Below are positions 17,467 to 23,970 of a DNA stretch of 40,072 nucleotides, in pieces. The notes below the pieces were generated by a model. It searched no databases, was not told the origin of the DNA, and saw only the letters and a program-made list of their open reading frames with translations. Each line of letters begins with the position of its first letter. Position 1 is the first letter of the stretch. A program made the translations under genes and the position numbers. The DNA is from Planctomycetales bacterium (lineage in GTDB: Bacteria; Planctomycetota; Planctomycetia; Pirellulales; Lacipirellulaceae): positions 1 through 40,072 of the forward strand of contig JAGQOU010000038.1 of the NCBI GenBank assembly GCA_020427145.1, read 5' to 3'.

Positions 17467-17601
17467 CTATGGTCGCAGTTTCGACGACGAAGGCCGCCAC
17501 TCGTGATAATTGGCGACAAGGCGGTCGAGCAGGGCATCGAGCTCCGGATGCGCGAGCAGCCAGTCGATCTGGTCTTGAGTGAGGTTGGTGCGGTCAAACA
17601 T
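17467..17601 (-). CDS. Small hypothetical protein, 44 aa
   Basis: A 44-residue frame begins MFDRTNLTQDQIDWLLAHPE and ends WRPSSSKLRP. An ideal ribosome binding site, AAGGAG, lies 7 nt upstream of the ATG at 17601. The peptide is predicted helical and amphipathic (LDALLDRLVANYHEW), with no membrane segment or signal. I do not recognise its family. It lies convergent to the Cys-rich gene, about 100 bp beyond that gene's stop. The combination of a strong ribosome binding site and protein-like composition makes it a credible small gene that automatic annotation would easily miss. Confidence 0.5.
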   Translation of the reverse strand: MFDRTNLTQDQIDWLLAHPELDALLDRLVANYHEWRPSSSKLRP

Positions 17602-18107
17602 GAGGCGTCTCCTTCAGCTGGTGGTCGGATGCTAAGAAAACCTCTCACGAAGCCGCCCGCTATTCGGCCGGGGCCTTATTGACGGGCCATCCGACCAGAG
17701 GCCGAATGTGAGACGGAGTTCTTAGGTCCGGCTGGACCATATCGTCCAGCATTCTCAGACTGCCACACTTTCTTGCATCGTCGCAACCAAAATCATCAAG
17801 ACGGCTGACGTGCCTGGCGCCGCGTGCCCTGTTCAGTTGACCGAGCGCCAGCGATCAATCAGACTCCACGCCCCGCCGTGGGCTGGCTTCGTTGGTTTCG
17901 GAGGATCGGCTCTCACCACGCACTGGAGCCGAGCTGGGGAAATCGAATGACGCCAAGCCGACGTCACGCCCCGCCGCGTTGATCCCCACGCTTCGCAGAG
18001 GACTTTGCTGGCGAGGGGCGAGGCTCTCGAATTCCTCAGATTTCACTGCCTGTCCATTACTTCACGGCAATCCTCTCCGCGGCAGTGTAGACGGGCTCCA
18101 GAAAAAC
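17602..18107. other. 506-bp intergenic region upstream of the toxin-antitoxin operon
   Basis: Only short GC-driven open frames occur, none with a ribosome binding site or recognisable product. Small inverted repeats are present, for example GGTCCGGCTGGACC near 17727-17740. I see no RNA gene. Confidence 0.4.
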
Positions 18108-18137
18108 TTGACTCTGTACGGCAAAATGCCGTATAGT
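18108..18137 (+). promoter_or_regulatory. Promoter and operator palindrome of the toxin-antitoxin operon
   Basis: A sigma-70-like promoter is visible: TTGACT at 18108-18113, an 18-bp spacer, and TATAGT at 18132-18137. Within it lies the perfect inverted repeat TACGGCAAAATGCCGTA (18117-18133), which fills the spacer and touches the -10 box. A repressor bound there would block RNA polymerase. The antitoxin start is 25 bp downstream with AGGAG and AAGGAG ribosome binding sequences before it. Binding by the DUF1778 protein is inferred from known autoregulation in this family. Confidence 0.75.
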
Positions 18138-18161
18138 TGAGTTAGGAGAAAGGAGCGAACC

Positions 18162-18443
18162 ATGCTCGACGAAAAGAAAACTGCCCGGCTGGAAGCACGT
18201 CTGCCAGAGGAAATCCATGCCTTGCTGAAGGAGGCGGCTGATCTGCAGGGACGCAGTTTGAGCGATTTCGTGGTCGCCTCGGCCCGGGAGGCGGCCGAAG
18301 AAGCGATCGCGCGCAGCAACGAGATTCGGCTCACGCAGACGGAACAAAAACGGTTCGCCGAGGCCCTCGTCAATCCGCCGCCGGTGGCGCCTGCACTGCG
18401 CAAGGCGATGAAGAATCGCGAGCGCCTGCTGGATCTCTCATGA
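18162..18443 (+). CDS. tacA: DUF1778-family antitoxin (TacA-like)
   Basis: This 93-residue protein is a ribbon-helix-helix antitoxin of the DUF1778/TacA family. The N-terminal DNA-binding part reads KKTARLEARLPEEIHALLKE followed by AADLQGRSLSDFVVASAREAA. The acidic and flexible C-terminus (about 60-93) would wrap the toxin: RFAEALVNPPPVAPALRKAM is typical of this region. The start ATG at 18162 follows a strong AAGGAG. The stop overlaps the toxin start as ATGA (18440-18443), so the two are translationally coupled. Family knowledge: the antitoxin neutralises a GNAT toxin that acetylates aminoacyl-tRNA and represses its own operon together with the toxin. The palindrome inside the upstream promoter fits that model. 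Confidence 0.93.
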   Translation: MLDEKKTARLEARLPEEIHALLKEAADLQGRSLSDFVVASAREAAEEAIARSNEIRLTQTEQKRFAEALVNPPPVAPALRKAMKNRERLLDLS

Positions 18444-18949
18444 GCCAAGGACCGTTTCGGCTCGAACTGCTGGCCAGGCAGGACCGGTCCGCCTTCGACT
18501 GCGGCGCGCCGGAGCTCAACGCCTACTTTCACCAGCGGGTCAATCAGGACGTCAAGCGGCACTACGCCGCTTGCTTCGTCGCAATCCACAAGGATGACAA
18601 CGGCATCGCCGGTTACTACACGCTCTCGATGAGCAGCGTGCAACTTCCAGACCTACCGGATGCCGTTGCGAAGAAGCTGCCGCGCTATCCGCAGGTCCCG
18701 GTCGCCCGCCTGGGACGGCTGGCTGTCGACCTCCGCTACCAAGGCCAACAGCTCGGCGGCGCCTTGCTCGCCGACGCCGTCTATCGGACCGCCCGGTCAG
18801 AGATTGCGGCCTATGCGATCGTCGTGGACGCCAAGGACAGCCAGGCGACCGCGTTCTACGAGCATTTTGGCTTCGTGAAACTGGCGCGGAGTCCCCGCAC
18901 GCTCTTCTTGCCGCTCAGTGCGGCGATCAAGAAGCTCGGCAATAAGTAG
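18440..18949 (+). CDS. tacT: GNAT-family acetyltransferase toxin (TacT-like)
   Basis: The 169-residue protein is a GNAT toxin of the type that pairs with DUF1778 antitoxins. Known members transfer acetyl from acetyl-CoA to the amino group of charged tRNAs and block translation. Visible features are the opening LELLARQDRSAFDCGAPELN, with the usual Asn-Tyr-Phe motif (NAYFHQRVNQD), GYYTLSMSSV (strand 4), and the acetyl-CoA pyrophosphate loop RLGRLAVDLRYQGQQLGGAL (about 93-112). The conserved C-terminal FYEHFGFVKL (about 137-146) contains the Tyr proposed as catalytic in relatives. The length equals the family norm and no active-site residue is obviously lost, so the toxin is probably functional. 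Its ATG overlaps the antitoxin stop by four bases. Confidence 0.93.
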   Translation: MSQGPFRLELLARQDRSAFDCGAPELNAYFHQRVNQDVKRHYAACFVAIHKDDNGIAGYYTLSMSSVQLPDLPDAVAKKLPRYPQVPVARLGRLAVDLRYQGQQLGGALLADAVYRTARSEIAAYAIVVDAKDSQATAFYEHFGFVKLARSPRTLFLPLSAAIKKLGNK

Positions 18950-19037
18950 GTCTTCACAATCCCTTGGGGTCGAATGGGCTGAAGCCGCCCTCCTCCAAGT
19001 GTTTCAGGCGACATTTTCCCGAATCTTTATTATCGCT

Positions 19038-20522
19038 TCAACGACGGTCGACACCGTCTTCATCTTCAGCGATGTCTATCGCCTGCAATCGCTTCACTTC
19101 CAGATACCACTCCACGTTGTAGCAAGCCGCCTCGACCTCATTGCCGGGAGCGCTCGCTCTCATGAGCATCGGTCTGTCAGACTCTGCGGCGGCTTGTTCC
19201 TGCAGGAGTTGTGTGAACTCAAGCAGCGCTTGCTGATGCTCATTGAGCGGTAAGGCTTCGTCGGTCGGTGCCGCCGCCAGAGCTCGCTTCTCAACGTCGG
19301 GGATAGGCGCCGCGGGCAGCGCGTCCAGCCGTGGCGCCTCTGATCGGCGAATGGCAGCCCCGATGGAATTGGCGCCAGCGACTCGCGCCGTCAGCGGGGC
19401 GAGATCCCACTTTTCGATCAGGTACTTCAGGACACTCGTATGGTCGAAGTGGGTTGATTCGACGCGTTGATCGACCCACGGCGACGCAAGAATCGCCGGC
19501 ACGCGCACGCCCAGTCGATCAAACGTCCACTCCTCGCGGAAAGCGTCAGGCGGGACGGCCGTTGGCGGCGAGACATGGTCGTAAAAGCCGCCGTGCTCGT
19601 CGTAGAGGACGACCAGCAGAGTCGATCGCCATAGCTCGGCATTCCTGCGCAATGAGTTGTAGACCGTGGCCAGCAACTGCTGCGCGGGAATGGTCGAGTG
19701 CGGCGGATGATCGTCGTTTTGCGGCTGGCCAAAAGGGATATGAAAATACCTCGGCTCAATGAATACGAAGTTCGGAAAATCCTCTGTCGGCCCGGCGGCG
19801 TCCTCCGCGAAACGCTCGAATCGATAGTAGCGCCACGCATTTCGGGGCCGTCGTTGATGGCTCAGAACGAGCGACTGCGGAACGTCTCCGTAGTAAACGC
19901 GCCAGCTCTTCCCCCGCTCACTGAGGCGATCGTAGATCGTGTCCTGGTCGTAGCCGAGGTAGAGGCCCGGGTGAGAAGCGATTCCGCTGGGCATATGAAC
20001 GCGGCCCTTCGAGGTTCCGCTATGGACGAAGAATCGATTGGTCCAAGTCGGGCCCGGCACGGACGAATACCAGTGATCGCAAATCGTGAACTCGCTAGCC
20101 AGAGCGTGAAGCGCTGGGAGGTCCCCCATTCCGAAATAGTCCATGACCTTTTGGCGTTGGTCGGGACTCGTCTCCGGATACTCCCGCTCATACTCGGAGA
20201 CGAAGCCTTGGTTATCACCCCGGAGATGATTGAGGATGTTTTCCAGTTCGTGTCTTGGGTCCGGGTCGACGATTGGCTCGTCAGAGTGTCGTTGGCGATA
20301 CTCGCGCCCATTCGAGTCCCTATTGCTGCGAGGCCGCGCCGGATCGACGCCGGCTAGACTCGGGTAGACGTCTTGGAAGCAGCCCAGCATTTGGTCAAAC
20401 GAGTGATTCTCAAACATCAGAACGACGACGTGCTCGATCGGATCTTTGATCCGGTGGGCTCTGCGCCGAAACAGCGATTTCAGTCGTTCCCAGGCCACGC
20501 CGCCCCCAGATAACTCGTGCAA
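19038..20522 (-). CDS. Phosphoesterase family protein (phospholipase C / acid phosphatase AcpA-like)
   Basis: The protein (494 residues from TTG 20522) belongs to the alkaline-phosphatase-like phosphoesterase family that includes non-specific phospholipases C and AcpA. The metal/nucleophile-site motifs are intact: VVVLMFENHSFDQMLG near residues 32-47, the segment CDHWYSSVPGPTWTNRFF, the downstream HIPFGQPQNDDHPPHS, and LYDEHGGFYDHVSPP. It should hydrolyse phosphomonoesters or phospholipid headgroups. There is no signal peptide at either candidate start, which is unusual for a family whose members are mostly exported. A GTG at 20498, preceded by GGGGGC, would give VAWERLKSLFRRRAHRIKDP at the N-terminus and may be the true start, because the TTG has no ribosome binding site. 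The C-terminal 90 residues are probably helical and acidic. Confidence 0.9.
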   Translation of the reverse strand: MHELSGGGVAWERLKSLFRRRAHRIKDPIEHVVVLMFENHSFDQMLGCFQDVYPSLAGVDPARPRSNRDSNGREYRQRHSDEPIVDPDPRHELENILNHLRGDNQGFVSEYEREYPETSPDQRQKVMDYFGMGDLPALHALASEFTICDHWYSSVPGPTWTNRFFVHSGTSKGRVHMPSGIASHPGLYLGYDQDTIYDRLSERGKSWRVYYGDVPQSLVLSHQRRPRNAWRYYRFERFAEDAAGPTEDFPNFVFIEPRYFHIPFGQPQNDDHPPHSTIPAQQLLATVYNSLRRNAELWRSTLLVVLYDEHGGFYDHVSPPTAVPPDAFREEWTFDRLGVRVPAILASPWVDQRVESTHFDHTSVLKYLIEKWDLAPLTARVAGANSIGAAIRRSEAPRLDALPAAPIPDVEKRALAAAPTDEALPLNEHQQALLEFTQLLQEQAAAESDRPMLMRASAPGNEVEAACYNVEWYLEVKRLQAIDIAEDEDGVDRR

Positions 20523-20743
20523 GCGTATTGTGCGCTGGGTCGAACATAACCGCGCGGTCCTGTCGCGTACAGCTGGCAGTGGCGCTTTCAGCCGTGCTCG
20601 GCGGCCGGGGTCGCCCCGCGACCATCATCAATGAAGAGAAAACGCCAATCTCGGCAACCGTGGGATGGTATGACCCGCGATCGTCACGAATAGCTGGCTC
20701 GATAGGTGATTACGGCTAGGGGCCTCGAAAGGTCATTTGCTTA

Positions 20744-20777
20744 CCCCCCCCCCCCGACAGGGGGGAGTCGGGGTGGT
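20744..20777. repeat. C12 homopolymer followed by G-rich inverted repeat
   Basis: Twelve consecutive C residues (20744-20755) run into GACAGGGGGGAGTCGGGG. CCCCGAC (20752-20758) and GTCGGGG pair perfectly across a short G-rich loop. The element sits in the 460-bp region between the phosphoesterase start and the membrane protein, where no gene is recognised. It may be a hairpin, a slippage-prone tract or partly a sequencing artefact. Confidence 0.6.
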
Positions 20778-20982
20778 GACGAGGAGGCGGCTGATTTTTG
20801 AGGCGCCGCGCAAGGCGACTTTGACAATGTCGCTCACGAGACGTCTTCGCTCTCTGTTCGTTGATCGTCCAAAAACTGTTTGCTGCCCACGCGACTCGTG
20901 CTACAGAATGGATTCAGCGACTCGGACTGCGACAGTTGTCAATGCTTCTGGTCTGGCGAACCAATTGCAAGGAGGCGCAACT

Positions 20983-21537
20983 CTGAAAGAAGACTCCGTT
21001 CTCGACCTGGGCATTATCATCACCTGCGTCTTGCCCGGGTGCATTGTGCTGTGGGGAATCGGACAGCTGTTTCCGCCGCTTGCGGACGCCTGGATCAGCG
21101 TCAACTCGTTGCGCTCCGCGACGGTCGGAAGTTTCTTCTATATCATCCTGGCGTCGATCGGGGCCGGCATGACGATCGGTTGCGCTCGCTGGCTCGTGAT
21201 CGACACGCTCCACCATTGGACCGGATTGCGTCCGCCCCGTTGGGATTTTGCGAAACTGGCGGAGCGAACCGAAGCGTTCCACCTCCTGATCGAGATCCAC
21301 TACAAGTACTACCTGTTTTACGCAAATTCACTCACAGCGGCCCTGTTCGCGTACGTCGCTTGGCGCAGCCGGCATTCTCTCAGCGCTGAACCGATCGGCT
21401 GGGCGGACGCGGGCTCCCTGGCGATCTGCCTGATGTTCGCAGCCGGTTCCAGGGACACGCTGAGGCGTTACTATCGCCGAGCCGGCGAACTACTGCGCCA
21501 AGAAGAAACGCCGCCGCGCATCATCGCCCTGAAATAG
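20983..21537 (+). CDS. Multi-spanning membrane protein of unknown function, possible CTG start
   Basis: I do not recognise a family. From codon 20983 the protein is 184 residues, with hydrophobic segments at about 7-25 (LGIIITCVLPGCIVLWGIG), 44-65 (GSFFYIILASIGAGMTIGCA), 104-125 (YLFYANSLTAALFAYVAW) and 140-155 (GSLAICLMFAAGS). It ends in an Arg-rich cytoplasmic tail (RDTLRRYYRRAGELLRQEE). The frame stays open upstream to 20737, but that part is not protein-like. A perfect AAGGAGG (20969-20975) lies exactly 7 nt before a CTG at 20983, which decodes into LKEDSVLDLGIIIT. An ATG at 20908 lacks a ribosome binding site. I therefore favour CTG as the start, with moderate confidence. The gene converges with the XRE regulator at 21550. 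Confidence 0.7.
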   Translation: MKEDSVLDLGIIITCVLPGCIVLWGIGQLFPPLADAWISVNSLRSATVGSFFYIILASIGAGMTIGCARWLVIDTLHHWTGLRPPRWDFAKLAERTEAFHLLIEIHYKYYLFYANSLTAALFAYVAWRSRHSLSAEPIGWADAGSLAICLMFAAGSRDTLRRYYRRAGELLRQEETPPRIIALK

Positions 21538-21549
21538 CCGCCCCCGCCC

Positions 21550-21786
21550 CTACTCAAGGCCGGCCCGCTTGAGAAAAACGGCGAGCCGAACGCCGTATTG
21601 CTGGCAAAAATCCGCGAGTTCCACCACGTCGAGCCGACGTTCTCCCGACTCGACCTTGGAAACGAACGACGCATGGGCGGCGAATTTCTTGGCGACCTCG
21701 GCCTGGGTCAAACCGGCGTCCAACCGCGCTTCCTTGAGCGCCCGGATCAATTTGTCGTAGCGGGCGGTATGGCGAGACTTGGTCAT
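21550..21786 (-). CDS. Small XRE-family helix-turn-helix regulator, 78 aa
   Basis: This is a minimal Cro/CI-type DNA-binding protein. From the ATG at 21786 it reads MTKSRHTARYDKLIRALKEA, then the helix-turn-helix LTQAEVAKKFAAHASFVSKV followed by the hallmark ESGERRLDVVELADFCQQYG. The frame is open for another 51 codons upstream, but that part covers the operator palindromes and is not protein-like, so 21786 is preferred. It has no second domain, so it probably acts as an autorepressor or as part of a small switch. Two near-identical palindromes and a degenerate third copy lie 20-95 bp upstream of its start, between it and a divergent 45-residue gene. Confidence 0.88.
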   Translation of the reverse strand: MTKSRHTARYDKLIRALKEARLDAGLTQAEVAKKFAAHASFVSKVESGERRLDVVELADFCQQYGVRLAVFLKRAGLE

Positions 21787-21807
21787 TAACGCGAGCCGGA
21801 CGACATT

Positions 21808-21880
21808 TTCCCAAAACAGGTTGCCCGAGAATACGACCGCCGCCATGATTTCCCAAAACGGGAAATTCCCATTGTGGGAA
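21808..21880. promoter_or_regulatory. Operator array TTCCC-N5-GGGAA upstream of the XRE regulator
   Basis: Two perfect 5-bp-arm palindromes stand 16 bp apart centre to centre: TTCCCAAAACGGGAA at 21850-21864 (arms extend to ATTTCCC/GGGAAAT) and TTCCCATTGTGGGAA at 21866-21880. A third, degenerate copy, TTCCCAAAACAGGTT, is at 21808-21822 and shares the first ten bases with site 1. The spacing of about one and a half helical turns between sites 1 and 2 would allow cooperative binding of dimers. The array lies between the XRE gene and the divergent small gene at 21932, and its likely ligand is that XRE protein. Confidence 0.75.
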
Positions 21881-21931
21881 ATCCGCCGAGTGCCGAGGCC
21901 TGGCACGCTCTTGCTCGTACGAGGTACCACG

Positions 21932-22069
21932 ATGACCAATGGTGGAGGGGGAGGATCAGCTCCCGTGAAGACGACGACGGCTCCGGCTCAAGAAAAGCCC
22001 GCTCAGGATGCCGCCGCGACGAACACGTCCAATACTGGGCAGGACGCTCAGGAGAAATCCGGACGGTGA
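21932..22069 (+). CDS. Small low-complexity protein, 45 aa, divergent from the XRE regulator
   Basis: The frame begins MTNGGGGGSAPVKTTTAPAQ and continues as a Gly, Ala, Thr and Gln-rich peptide ending QEKSGR, with no hydrophobic segment and no recognisable family. The start is preceded by GAGGT about 7 nt upstream. Supporting evidence for real expression comes from the surroundings: an operator array lies upstream, and a strong intrinsic terminator begins 55 bp after the stop. It is probably disordered. It may be a small effector, antitoxin-like peptide or substrate under the control of the divergent XRE repressor, but nothing in the sequence decides this. Confidence 0.5.
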   Translation: MTNGGGGGSAPVKTTTAPAQEKPAQDAAATNTSNTGQDAQEKSGR

Positions 22070-22124
22070 CACAGGATCAGGAATGCCGACGCTCAGGGAC
22101 AAGCGATGTGATCGCCGAACAAAC

Positions 22125-22163
22125 GCCCTCTGGCGCCGCGTGCGCCAGGGGGCCTCTTTAGTT
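22125..22163 (+). terminator. Strong intrinsic terminator after the 45-aa gene
   Basis: GCCCTCTGGCGC (22125-22136) pairs with GCGCCAGGGGGC (22142-22153) across a 5-nt loop, giving a 12-bp stem with one G-U pair. CTCTTTAGTTT follows. The GC-rich stem and downstream T-rich run are typical of Rho-independent termination in the plus direction. The minus direction has a weaker tail. Confidence 0.75.
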
Positions 22164-22389
22164 TGTTGCCTGCGCAGCGAAATGCGAGCTGCCGCCTCTG
22201 CCTGTCACAAGCACAAGTGGAGGGACTTCGACACTGGGAGTCTTTTAGCCGACGGGCGAACCGACCAGAAACAGCCCTCCTCCACATCAATTGGGGGAGC
22301 ATGGGCAGGAGTGCGGCCACTGCGACAACGGTGGCCGGCGGAGAGCTATCGAGGAGCGCGAGCTAGCGGCGCGTGTGCCACGGGGCAGG

Positions 22390-22677
22390 CTAGTTCCAGC
22401 CGTCTCGCTTGCGGCCCCGCCGCCGCTTCTCGCCGAGGGTTAACTGATCGTCGATCTTGGAGAGGCGGGATTTGATGGCAATGCGGGTCAAGAGCGTCGA
22501 CTTCTCGACGGCCAGACGCTGCATGAGGGCCGTCCGGTGATTGTCGACCGTGGAGGGCGACAGTTTGAGGATCGCGGCAATCTCGTTGACCGAGCACCCC
22601 AACGAGATCAACCGCAGCACCTCGCGGTGGCGCGGCGTTAGGGTCGCGACGCGTTGTTTCAGGTCGTCAGTTGGCAT
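22390..22677 (-). CDS. Stand-alone LuxR-type HTH regulator, 95 aa
   Basis: The small protein consists almost only of a LuxR/GerE helix-turn-helix: LTPRHREVLRLISLGCSVNE, then IAAILKLSPSTVDNHRTALM and LLTRIAIKSRLSKIDDQLTL. It ends with a basic tail (GEKRRRGRKRDGWN) that could add DNA contacts. It has no receiver or ligand-binding domain. The start is taken as the ATG at 22677, which has GGGGGAG about 9 nt upstream; a TTG at 22716 would add 13 residues. Planctomycetes encode many such short LuxR proteins. The remnant C-terminus of another minus-strand gene lies just upstream (22731-22863), so it was probably the second gene of an operon whose first gene has been cut away. Confidence 0.85.
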   Translation of the reverse strand: MPTDDLKQRVATLTPRHREVLRLISLGCSVNEIAAILKLSPSTVDNHRTALMQRLAVEKSTLLTRIAIKSRLSKIDDQLTLGEKRRRGRKRDGWN

Positions 22678-22730
22678 CGAAAATGCTCCCCCTAGGGTTT
22701 CCCCTATCGTAGCCAACTGACAACGTCGCG

Positions 22731-22863
22731 TCAGGCGCCAAAATCCAGCGGATCGCGGCGCTGCGGGCCGTCTGGCCGCGGCGTGGCGCCAGGAGGCTCG
22801 GTTTGGTCACGGACGGCCTCCTCGAACGTCACCCGAAGAATATAATCCGCCGCCCGTCGCAAA
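22731..22863 (-). pseudogene. C-terminal remnant of a minus-strand gene truncated at a junction
   Basis: From about 22863 leftwards the minus strand reads LRRAADYILRVTFEEAVRDQ and continues to a stop at 22731 (ending RRDPLDFGA). The helical, charged composition looks like the end of a real protein. The frame upstream of about 22865 becomes antisense to the helicase fragment and is not protein-like. I do not recognise the family. The short gap (53 bp) to the LuxR-type gene suggests a former operon. Confidence 0.4.
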
Positions 22864-23606
22864 GAGCAAAAAATGATTACGAATCGGGCACGCACTACTT
22901 GTTGAAACCGATCGTCGAGGTCGCTGTGCCAGTCGCGGCAGCTTACCGAGCGGGAGACACTCGTTTGTTGAGTCGCTGCTTGGCCGAGAGCACCCATCGA
23001 TTTAGTCCCCATGGCGCCTTGGCCCACGCGACGCTGAAGCAGGTCAAAAACGAGGCGAAAAGAATCGCTGCGATGGTCTCTTCAAAGCTTGAATCGGAGA
23101 CACTTCGGAACGTCCTGAAGTGCTGTATCGAAGAAGAGCTAATCCGGCCTTCGGATCGGCTTTTTGAGCAGGTCACAAGAGCACCTCGCGAAGAAAAGTA
23201 CGATGACGAGCAACACCGTGCTGAGAAGGGTGATTGGCTGGCGGACGAACTGTTGGGTATGAGTGGCGGTGAGGTTGAACGGTATTGCGCGTTTCTCGAC
23301 GAGAACACGCCCTTTAGCACTCAGCACGGTGTGAAGGGCGAAGAGTACGACGATGTCGTCGTTGTGTTCGATGACACCGAAGCGTCTTGGTCGTTCTACA
23401 GTTTCACGAAGATGCTGACTCCGGGCGTTTCTGGAGAAGCCCGAGAAACCCAGCATGAGAGGAGCCGCAGGCTCGCCTACGTTTGCTTCTCGCGAGCGAT
23501 CCGAAACCTCCGGGTGTTGATGTTCACGATCGATCCGACAGGGGCTCGGGATGAGCTGGTTACGGTTGGGTTATTCGAGCCGCAGCAGGTAATCATCGCG
23601 AGCTAG
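22863..23606 (+). pseudogene. C-terminal fragment of a UvrD/Rep-like superfamily 1 helicase
   Basis: The frame is open from 22803, but only the part from about 22865 is protein-like. It contains SF1 motif V in the form FSTQHGVKGEEYDDVVVVFD and motif VI in RRLAYVCFSRAIRNLRVLMF, both diagnostic of the C-terminal RecA fold of UvrD-family helicases. Between them lies a short insertion, WSFYSFTKMLTPG. Walker A, Walker B and all N-terminal motifs are absent, so the ATPase cannot work alone. The length of about 245 residues is under half of a normal UvrD-like helicase. No ribosome binding site or plausible start exists at the 5' side. GajB and other defence-linked helicases share this C-terminal pattern, but a specific assignment would be guesswork. 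Confidence 0.78.
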
Positions 23607-23970
23607 GCTGACGTGAAGGGCAGCCCCTGCCGCGCGATACGGCAAACTGCGTCGGACGTAAACGCCGAAGGCGCCACGTAACATCGGTCAGGAGCGGCTG
23701 CCGGGGCGGCTTTGAATCCACGCACAAGCGTGCGTTGCACGTTGGGATGGGCGGTTCAAAACCTCCGCCGGCATCGAGTCGCAACCTGCACCCACGGTGC
23801 GGCCGAGGCCCGACGGGCTTCGCTGAACGGCATGCGATGCCGTCAGCTTCAGTGGATTGTCAACCGACATGCTGCACCCGCTGAGACGGCGACGAGAACA
23901 AGCGTTGCTGGTCGCGCCGCCGGGCGCTGCCCTTGTCGAATGCCATTCACGCCGAGTATTGCACTTTGCA
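23607..23970. repeat. 364-bp region dense in short palindromes
   Basis: No gene is recognised between the helicase fragment and the end of the EEP-cytochrome gene. The stretch contains several compact hairpins: CGCCGAAGGCG near 23662-23673, ACGCAC-AAGC-GTGCGT at 23720-23735, GCCCGACGGGC near 23809-23819, and ACGGCAT-GCG-ATGCCGT at 23827-23843. They may act as terminators, as repetitive extragenic palindromes, or as remnants of recombination sites. Confidence 0.5.

Noticed and set aside
17855..18046. A 63-codon minus-strand frame with GTG start
   Set aside because: No ribosome binding site and a composition like other GC-driven open frames.
23865..23920. Possible integron attC site
   Set aside because: Short CAAC and GTTG elements are present, but a full pair of core sites with the expected spacing could not be shown.
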